A stretch of 11,268 nt of DNA, taken from the NCBI GenBank assembly GCA_947484245.1, contig CANKOT010000073.1, positions 1 to 11,268 on the forward strand, given 5' to 3'. The translations under genes were made by a program, and so were the position numbers. The DNA comes from Comamonadaceae bacterium (GTDB lineage: Bacteria; Pseudomonadota; Gammaproteobacteria; Burkholderiales; Burkholderiaceae). Below, in pieces: positions 6,746 to 11,268 of the stretch. A model generated the notes under the pieces. That model saw only the letters and a list, made by a program, of their open reading frames with translations. It was not told the origin of the DNA and searched no databases. Position 1 is the stretch's first letter, and every line of letters begins with the position of its first letter.

Positions 6746-7429
6746 TTAGCCACCACGCAATTCTTGGCGCATGGCTTGAATGACCGCCGCGTAATCGGGT
6801 TTGCTAAAAATGGCACTGCCGGCCACAAAGGTGTCGGCGCCGGCATCGGCCACACGGCGGATGTTGTCCACCTTGATGCCGCCATCCACCTCGAGGCGAA
6901 TGTCTTTGCCTGAAGCTTCAATCCACTTGCGTGCAAGCTCAATTTTGCGCAGTGCGCTGTCGATGAAACTTTGGCCGCCAAAGCCGGGGTTGACCGACAT
7001 GATCAAAATCAGGTCGATGTCTTCAATGACCCATTCCAACACATCAAGGGACTCGGCGGGGTTGAACACCACACCTGCTTTGCAGCCCTTGGACTTGATG
7101 GCCTGCACGCTGCGGTGCACATGGGTGCTTGCATCGGGGTGAAAGCTGATGAGATCGGCTCCGGCATCGGCAAAAGCCGCCGCCAATGCGTCGACAGGTT
7201 GCACCATGAGGTGCACATCAATGGGCACGTCTTTGCCATCGGCCGTTTTGGCATGGGGCTTGAGTGCCTGACAAATCATGGGCCCAAAGGTGAGATTGGG
7301 CACGTAATGGTTGTCCATCACGTCGTAGTGAATCCAGTCGGCGCCGGCAGCGATGACGTTGCGCACTTCTTCGCCCAGACGAGCGAAATCGGCAGACAAG
7401 AGTGAGGGGGCAATGCGATAAGTGGTCAT
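6746..7429 (-). CDS. rpe: Ribulose-phosphate 3-epimerase
   Basis: Interconverts ribulose 5-phosphate and xylulose 5-phosphate in the pentose phosphate and Calvin pathways; cytosolic TIM barrel. The 227-residue protein shows [10 protein letters not shown] (6-15), [12 protein letters not shown] (34-45) with metal ligands His34 and Asp36 (catalytic), DVHLMV (71-76) with His73, [10 protein letters not shown] (144-153), and LEVDGGI (179-185) with Asp182. Length and motifs are standard. The ATG at 7427-7429 gives the family N terminus but lacks a good Shine-Dalgarno; an extended -10-like TGC-GACAAT ends only six bases upstream. In many beta- and gammaproteobacteria rpe is followed by gph and then trp genes; here gph is absent and the trp leader follows directly. 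Confidence 0.97.
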   Translation of the reverse strand: MTTYRIAPSLLSADFARLGEEVRNVIAAGADWIHYDVMDNHYVPNLTFGPMICQALKPHAKTADGKDVPIDVHLMVQPVDALAAAFADAGADLISFHPDASTHVHRSVQAIKSKGCKAGVVFNPAESLDVLEWVIEDIDLILIMSVNPGFGGQSFIDSALRKIELARKWIEASGKDIRLEVDGGIKVDNIRRVADAGADTFVAGSAIFSKPDYAAVIQAMRQELRGG

Positions 7430-7497
7430 TGGCGAATTGTCGCATTTTGCGGCTTGCCCATCTGATGGGGGTCCGTCTTGGCGTTATGCTTAGGCTT
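7430..7497. promoter_or_regulatory. Divergent rpe/thiL intergenic region with an odd palindrome
   Basis: The 68-base gap must hold the promoters of both divergent genes. Its centre carries CCCATC-T-GATGGG (7457-7469), a perfect 6-bp dyad around one base, which could be an operator or a chance palindrome. Candidate -10 boxes are TATGCT at 7485-7490 for thiL, and GACAAT on the minus strand six bases before rpe. No convincing -35 elements were found. Confidence 0.4.
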
Positions 7498-8463
7498 ATG
7501 GGCGAGTTTGATCTGATCGAAACCTACTTCAAGCGCCCCCCGCGCCATGCCACGCTGGGGGTGGGCGATGACTGCGCCTTGCTGGCCGTCAAATCGGGAC
7601 AGCATTTGGCCATTTCCAGCGACATGCTGGTGGAGGGGCGCCACTTTTTATCGACCGTCAACCCTGCGCACTTGGGCCACAAAGCCCTGGCCGTCAACTT
7701 AAGCGATTTGGCTGCATGCGGTGCTCAGCCCAAAGCCTTCTTGCTGTCTTTGGCCTTGCCAGAAGTACAAGCGCAGTGGTTGGCTGAATTTTCCAAAGGC
7801 CTGTGGGCCTTGGCAGATCTTTACCAATGCGATCTGATTGGGGGTGACACCACTCGCGGCCCTCTGAATATCTGCATCACCGTGATGGGCGAGGTACCCG
7901 CAGATCAAGCCCTGCTGCGCAGCGGCGCACAAGTCGGTGATGACATCTACGTCAGTGGTCATTTGGGCGATGCGCGCTTGGCACTGGAGGTTTTTCGAGG
8001 CCATTTGAGTGTGCCGCAAACGGTCTTTGAGGCTGCCCGGCTGCGCATGGAAGTTCCAACGCCCAGAGTGGCGCTGGGCTTGGCCTTGCGGGGGCATGCG
8101 CATGCAGCGGCAGACATCAGCGATGGCTTGCTGGGCGACTTGCAACACATTTTGAAGGCCAGTGGGGTGGGTGCAGAAATTCAAACAGCGCAGGTTTTGA
8201 GTACCATGTCTTGTGCAAAAAGTGCCGGTTTGCCGACCACCGCCTTGCTGCCTCTGTGTCTGTCGGGCGGTGATGATTACGAATTGGTGTTCACTGCCCC
8301 AGAGCACAAACGCAGCGCCATTGATGCCGCCAGTGAGGCATCAGCGACCCAAGTGACGCGCATTGGCAAGATCACCGCATCGCCCCACCTGTCTTTGTTT
8401 GATGGGCAAGGCCAGCCTGTGGCCAATACCTTTCAGTCGTTTGACCATTTCAAAACACCATGA
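7498..8463 (+). CDS. thiL: Thiamine-monophosphate kinase
   Basis: Phosphorylates thiamine monophosphate with ATP to give the cofactor thiamine diphosphate. The 321-residue protein belongs to the AIRS/PurM-like superfamily, with LGVGDDCALL (20-29), SSDMLVEGRHF (40-50), NLSDLAACGAQP (67-78), GGDTTRG (115-121), DISDGLLGD (206-214) and SGGDDYEL (256-263); the aspartates bind Mg-ATP. I take the ATG at 7498 because GEFDLI is the usual ThiL N terminus. An in-frame ATG at 7486 (MLRLMGEF) is an alternative, and a longer open frame to 7402 would overlap rpe and is unlikely. No clear Shine-Dalgarno is present at either. The stop overlaps the pgpA start (ATGA). Confidence 0.96.
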   Translation: MGEFDLIETYFKRPPRHATLGVGDDCALLAVKSGQHLAISSDMLVEGRHFLSTVNPAHLGHKALAVNLSDLAACGAQPKAFLLSLALPEVQAQWLAEFSKGLWALADLYQCDLIGGDTTRGPLNICITVMGEVPADQALLRSGAQVGDDIYVSGHLGDARLALEVFRGHLSVPQTVFEAARLRMEVPTPRVALGLALRGHAHAAADISDGLLGDLQHILKASGVGAEIQTAQVLSTMSCAKSAGLPTTALLPLCLSGGDDYELVFTAPEHKRSAIDAASEASATQVTRIGKITASPHLSLFDGQGQPVANTFQSFDHFKTP

Positions 8464-8951
8464 GACCTGATGCCGGTTTCATGCTTCGTCATCCAGCCCA
8501 TTGGGTGGCTTTGGGTTTTGGCTCGGGACTTTCACCCAAAGCACCTGGCACCGTGGGCACGCTGTGGGCATGGCTCAGTTGGTGGGGCATCCAAGATTTT
8601 TTCACGCTGAGTGAGCAATTTGCGATTATTTTGATCGCCAGCTTGGTCGGTGTTTGGGCCTGCAAAGTGACGGCTCAGAATTTGGGCATATCAGACCCTG
8701 GTGCCATTGTTTGGGACGAGATCGTGGCATTTTGGTTGGTGCTGTTGGTGCTATCACCCGCCAGTTTCACAACGCAATTGATGGCCTTTGCCTTGTTCAG
8801 ATTTTTTGATGCAGTCAAGCCGGGTCCCGTGGCCTGGGCCGATCAATTGTTCAAAGGCTTTGGGTGGCGCGGTGCCTTTGGCATCTTGTTGGATGATTTT
8901 GTCGCCGCTTTTTGTACGCTGCTTTGTTTTGCACTTTGGAGAGCATGGTGA
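8460..8951 (+). CDS. pgpA: Phosphatidylglycerophosphatase A
   Basis: Removes the phosphate of phosphatidylglycerophosphate to give phosphatidylglycerol in the inner membrane. The 163-residue protein has the PgpA signatures GSGLSPKAPGTVG (21-33), DPGAIVWDE (79-87), FRFFDAVKPGP (113-123) and LLDD (143-146); the acidic residues are the likely Mg-binding catalytic site. Hydrophobic stretches near residues 31-45, 54-68, 89-112 and 140-160 fit a polytopic membrane protein. The ATG overlaps the thiL stop by 4 bases (coupling), and the end overlaps pncC. thiL-pgpA is a familiar proteobacterial pair without an obvious metabolic link. Confidence 0.96.
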   Translation: MRPDAGFMLRHPAHWVALGFGSGLSPKAPGTVGTLWAWLSWWGIQDFFTLSEQFAIILIASLVGVWACKVTAQNLGISDPGAIVWDEIVAFWLVLLVLSPASFTTQLMAFALFRFFDAVKPGPVAWADQLFKGFGWRGAFGILLDDFVAAFCTLLCFALWRAW

Positions 8952-9499
8952 CCCCACACATCGAGACGCTTTGTACCACCCTGGCCCATGTTTTAGGGGC
9001 GCGCAAGCTCAGTCTGTGCACAGCGGAAAGTTGCACCGGTGGTTTGATTGCCGCCAGTTGCACCCAATTGTCAGGCTCTAGCGCTTGGTTTGAACGTGGG
9101 TTTGTCACCTACTCCAATGCCGCCAAACACGAGCTCTTGGGCGTGCCATCGGCCCTCATTGAGGCGCATGGCGCCGTGAGCGAGGAAGTTGCCAAAGCCA
9201 TGGCTTTGGGCGCCTTGGCGCATTCAAATGCCGCCCTGAGTGTGGCCGTGACCGGCGTTGCTGGGCCCACGGGCGGCACAGCAGCCAAGCCTGTTGGCAC
9301 TGTCTGGTTGGCTTGGGCCTGGCGCGATTCAGACCAACAGACCTCAAGCCAACAGAGTTCTAAGCAACAAACACATTGTGAAACATTGCTACAACAATTT
9401 AAAGGCTCGCGTTCTGAAGTTCGGTTTGCCACCACCGAGTTGGCACTCACACACCTGACTGAGATTGCTCAAAAAGCATTTGCTCCGCTGAATACTTAG
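8945..9499 (+). CDS. pncC: Nicotinamide-nucleotide amidohydrolase (CinA C-terminal domain family)
   Basis: Deamidates NMN to nicotinate mononucleotide, recycling the product of NAD-dependent DNA ligase. The 184-residue protein is the stand-alone CinA C-terminal domain, with TAESCTGGLIAA (26-37; Ser29 the probable nucleophile), TYSNAAKHELLGV (55-67), and GVAGPTGGTAAKPVGTVW (104-121). The N-terminal MoaB-like domain of full CinA is absent. Residues 128-151 are a Gln/Ser-rich segment (about DSDQQTSSQQSSKQQT) between the core strand and the C-terminal helix, longer than in compact homologues and encoded by imperfect repeats. Start: ATG 8945 overlaps pgpA by 7 bases; GTG 8948 would give a GTGA overlap and better spacing to GGAG, so the start may shift by one codon. 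Confidence 0.94.
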   Translation: MVTPHIETLCTTLAHVLGARKLSLCTAESCTGGLIAASCTQLSGSSAWFERGFVTYSNAAKHELLGVPSALIEAHGAVSEEVAKAMALGALAHSNAALSVAVTGVAGPTGGTAAKPVGTVWLAWAWRDSDQQTSSQQSSKQQTHCETLLQQFKGSRSEVRFATTELALTHLTEIAQKAFAPLNT

Positions 9500-9523
9500 C
9501 GTCAAGGCAGATGGATGCAGAGG

Positions 9524-9572
9524 GCGCATTAGACAAAAAAATACCCACCGAAGTGGGTATTTTTCAATGCGC
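9524..9572. terminator. Bidirectional intrinsic terminator between pncC and tRNA-fMet
   Basis: A perfect 12-bp stem, AAAAATACCCAC (9537-9548) and GTGGGTATTTTT (9553-9564), closes on a CGAA tetraloop. A-tract and U-tract lie on both sides, so it works in both orientations for the convergent pncC and tRNA-fMet. Beyond it GCGCATT (9524-9530) and AATGCGC (9566-9572) pair as a second 7-bp outer stem. Confidence 0.92.
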
Positions 9573-9598
9573 AACAAGGCGTTTGCCTTGGCTTAATT

Positions 9599-9675
<77 letters not shown>

Positions 9676-9686
9676 GTAAAAACGTG

Positions 9687-9692
9687 AGTATA
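9687..9692 (-). promoter_or_regulatory. Candidate -10 box for tRNA-fMet
   Basis: On the minus strand TATACT (5 of 6 to TATAAT) lies 11 bases before the tRNA 5' end, a suitable distance. No good -35 is seen at 16-18 bases; that zone is occupied by an inverted repeat. The tRNA could also be read through from rplQ. Confidence 0.45.
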
Positions 9693-9701
9693 ACTTGTTA
9701 A

Positions 9702-9738
9702 TCAGCTTTAATACTTAAGGTTGAAAAATTAAAGCTGA
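9702..9738. repeat. 11-bp inverted repeat after rplQ
   Basis: TCAGCTTTAAT (9702-9712) is the exact reverse complement of ATTAAAGCTGA (9728-9738), with a 15-base loop. It begins 14 bases downstream of the rplQ stop. The stem is AT-rich and no U-run follows on the minus strand, so it may be a weak terminator or a 3'-end stabilising stem of the alpha operon mRNA. Confidence 0.6.
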
Positions 9739-9752
9739 AACTAAACCATTGG

Positions 9753-10139
9753 TTAAGCGGCAGGCGCTTGATCGGCCACATCGGGACGATCGACCAACTC
9801 CACCAAAGCCATGGGCGCATTGTCACCAACGCGGAAGCCCATTTTCAAGATGCGTGTGTAACCACCTGGGCGTGCATTGAAGCGGGGGCCGAGGTCGGTG
9901 AACAATTTGGTGACGCTGTCACGATCGCGCAAGCGGTTGAAGGCCAAGCGGCGGTTGGCCACTGTGTCAACTTTGGCCAATGTGATCATGGGCTCAATGA
10001 CGCGGCGCAGTTCTTTGGCCTTTGGCACTGTGGTTTTGATCACTTCGTGCTCAATGATGGAGTTCATCATGTTTTGCAGCATTGCCAAGCGGTGTGAGCT
10101 TGTGCGATTGAGTTTACGTAGTCCGTGTCCGTGACGCAT
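9753..10139 (-). CDS. rplQ: 50S ribosomal protein L17
   Basis: Large-subunit protein L17, last gene of the ribosomal alpha operon. The 128-residue protein begins [17 protein letters not shown] and has the conserved [13 protein letters not shown] (43-55 region), [11 protein letters not shown] and [24 protein letters not shown] near the C terminus, matching bacterial L17 in length. I chose the ATG at 10137-10139 (MRHGHG); AAAGGA lies 8 bases upstream. An in-frame ATG at 10166 would add nine non-family residues. It follows rpoA after 102 bases. Confidence 0.98.
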   Translation of the reverse strand: MRHGHGLRKLNRTSSHRLAMLQNMMNSIIEHEVIKTTVPKAKELRRVIEPMITLAKVDTVANRRLAFNRLRDRDSVTKLFTDLGPRFNARPGGYTRILKMGFRVGDNAPMALVELVDRPDVADQAPAA

Positions 10140-10196
10140 GGTGCTAATCCTTTCTTTATTAATCAAGCAGCCGTATCAGGTACTGCCCGTGCACTG

Positions 10197-10219
10197 CCCA
10201 CTTCTTTGGTGCAAGTGGG
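10197..10219. repeat. Hairpin in the rpoA-rplQ spacer
   Basis: CCCACTT (10197-10203) pairs with AAGTGGG (10213-10219) around a 9-base loop. On the minus-strand mRNA it follows a purine-rich GAAAAGAAAAAGT stretch and is not followed by U residues, so it is not a terminator for rpoA. It may be a stability or processing stem. On the plus strand a T-rich run follows, but no plus-strand gene lies upstream. Confidence 0.45.
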
Positions 10220-10241
10220 ACTTTTTCTTTTCAAGCGTTGA

Positions 10242-11234
10242 TTAACGCTTTTCCAAACCGGCGGGTGGCCAGCTCTCGAGCTTCATGCCCAATGTCAAAC
10301 CACGTGAGGCCAAAACTTCTTTGATCTCGTTGAGTGACTTGCGACCCAAGTTGGGGGTCTTGAGCAATTCGTTCTCGGTACGCTGAATAAGGTCGCCGAT
10401 GTAGTAAATGTTTTCTGCTTTGAGGCAGTTGGCCGAGCGCACAGTGAGTTCGAGCTCGTCGACTGGGCGCAGCAAAATTGGATCGAAGCTGCTGGCGCCA
10501 CCGCGTTGTGCGGGTGCGTCGAATGCAGACAATTCGCTGCCTTCGAGCTGTGCGAACACAGCCAATTGCTCAACCAAAATTTTGGCAGAAGAACGCACTG
10601 CGTCTTCAGCGGTGATGGCACCGTTGGTTTCCATTTCGATGACCAACTTGTCGAGGTCGGTACGCTGTTCAACACGAGCGCTTTCGACTGTGTAGCTGAC
10701 TCGCTTCACAGGTGAGAAAGAGGCATCGAGAACAATGCGGCCCACAGATTTGGTAGGCTCATCGGCAAAACGGCGCATCGAGCCAGGCACATAGCCACGG
10801 CCTTTTTCAACCTTGATTTGCATGTCGAGTTTGCCGCCTTGTGACAGGTTGGCAATGATGTGCTCAGGGTTGATGACTTCGACGTCGTGCGGAGTTTGGA
10901 TGTCAGCCGCTGTGACAGGGCCTTCGCCGTCTTTGCGCAAGCTCAAAGTGACTTCGTCGCGGTTGTGCAGTTTGAAAACCACACCTTTGAGATTCAACAA
11001 GATGTTGACGACATCTTCTTGCACGCCATCAATGGACGAGTACTCATGAACAACACCAGCGATGGTGACTTCGGTGGCGGAATAACCCACCATGGAAGAC
11101 AACAAAACGCGGCGCAGCGCATTGCCCAAGGTATGGCCATAGCCACGCTCGAAGGGCTCAAGGGTTACCTTGGCGCGGTTAGGGCCGAGTTGTTCGACCT
11201 GGATAGCTTTTGGTTTCAACAGATTGGTTTGCAT
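10242..11234 (-). CDS. rpoA: DNA-directed RNA polymerase subunit alpha
   Basis: Alpha subunit: its dimer nucleates RNA polymerase assembly and its C-terminal domain binds UP elements and activators. The 330-residue protein has an N-terminal assembly domain (about 1-235) with [19 protein letters not shown] (29-47), a linker (about 236-250, [14 protein letters not shown]), and the C-terminal domain with [20 protein letters not shown] (263-282), where Arg266 corresponds to DNA-contacting Arg265 of E. coli, and [16 protein letters not shown] (293-308). The ATG at 11232-11234 has AGGAAG 5 bases upstream. rplQ follows. Whatever precedes it (normally rpsD) lies beyond the right edge; the last 34 bases show only leader sequence. 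Confidence 0.99.
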   Translation of the reverse strand: MQTNLLKPKAIQVEQLGPNRAKVTLEPFERGYGHTLGNALRRVLLSSMVGYSATEVTIAGVVHEYSSIDGVQEDVVNILLNLKGVVFKLHNRDEVTLSLRKDGEGPVTAADIQTPHDVEVINPEHIIANLSQGGKLDMQIKVEKGRGYVPGSMRRFADEPTKSVGRIVLDASFSPVKRVSYTVESARVEQRTDLDKLVIEMETNGAITAEDAVRSSAKILVEQLAVFAQLEGSELSAFDAPAQRGGASSFDPILLRPVDELELTVRSANCLKAENIYYIGDLIQRTENELLKTPNLGRKSLNEIKEVLASRGLTLGMKLESWPPAGLEKR

Positions 11235-11268
11235 TCAGACTTCCTCTCAATACCCTCGGTACGTTACA

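Noticed and set aside
7402..7497. Longer N terminus for thiL
   Set aside because: It would overlap the rpe coding start and adds residues that do not resemble ThiL; the family N terminus is GEFDLI at 7498.
7699..8307. Open frame of about 200 codons on the minus strand opposite thiL
   Set aside because: Entirely inside the well-supported thiL gene, low-complexity composition, no family signature.
10140..10166. Nine-residue upstream extension of rplQ
   Set aside because: L17 proteins start MRHG, and the good ribosome binding site fits the ATG at 10139.

Overview
The window looks like a chromosomal housekeeping segment of a betaproteobacterium, most likely order Burkholderiales and close to Comamonadaceae. 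This rests on protein style (TrpE opening [10 protein letters not shown], TrpD opening [10 protein letters not shown]), the trp genes ordered E-G-D-C apart from trpBA, the Tyr-Gly-Thr tRNA cluster in front of tuf, and rpoA-rplQ. No similarity search was possible, so genus is not assigned. I see no phage, insertion sequence, CRISPR array or defence island.

Layout, left to right. Positions 1-623 (minus strand) hold the 5' end of an EF-Tu gene preceded by tRNA-Thr(GGT), tRNA-Gly(TCC) and tRNA-Tyr(GTA), with a promoter at about 638-667. Positions 683-6531 (minus) are a tight block transcribed trpE > trpG > threonine aldolase > trpD > trpC > ung. Most junctions are a few bases or overlap; the exception is 51 bases in front of trpD. 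Positions 6532-6745 are a 213-base leader in front of trpE. It contains a 27-codon leader ORF (trpL) with two Trp codons, W21 and W23, followed by alternative RNA helices. Positions 6746-7429 (minus) are rpe, divergent from a plus-strand operon thiL > pgpA > pncC (7498-9499) whose genes overlap. A strong bidirectional terminator at 9524-9572 separates this operon from minus-strand genes: initiator tRNA-Met (9599-9675), rplQ and rpoA, the distal end of the ribosomal alpha operon.

How the genes work together: TrpE and TrpG make anthranilate, TrpD adds phosphoribosyl, and TrpC closes the indole ring. trpF, trpB and trpA are not in the window. The threonine aldolase and uracil-DNA glycosylase genes share the transcript without belonging to the pathway. 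thiL (thiamine diphosphate), pgpA (phosphatidylglycerol) and pncC (NMN deamidation) form an unrelated housekeeping operon.

The least ordinary part is the trp leader. A ribosome-sensing leader peptide is well supported by the sequence. The hairpin that should act as terminator is followed by an A-tract instead of a U-tract, and the leader ORF has no clear Shine-Dalgarno but a -10-like box just upstream, so a leaderless start is possible. Other points to note are the aldolase inside the trp operon, the lack of a visible terminator between ung and the tRNA-tuf promoter, and structured tRNA spacers.
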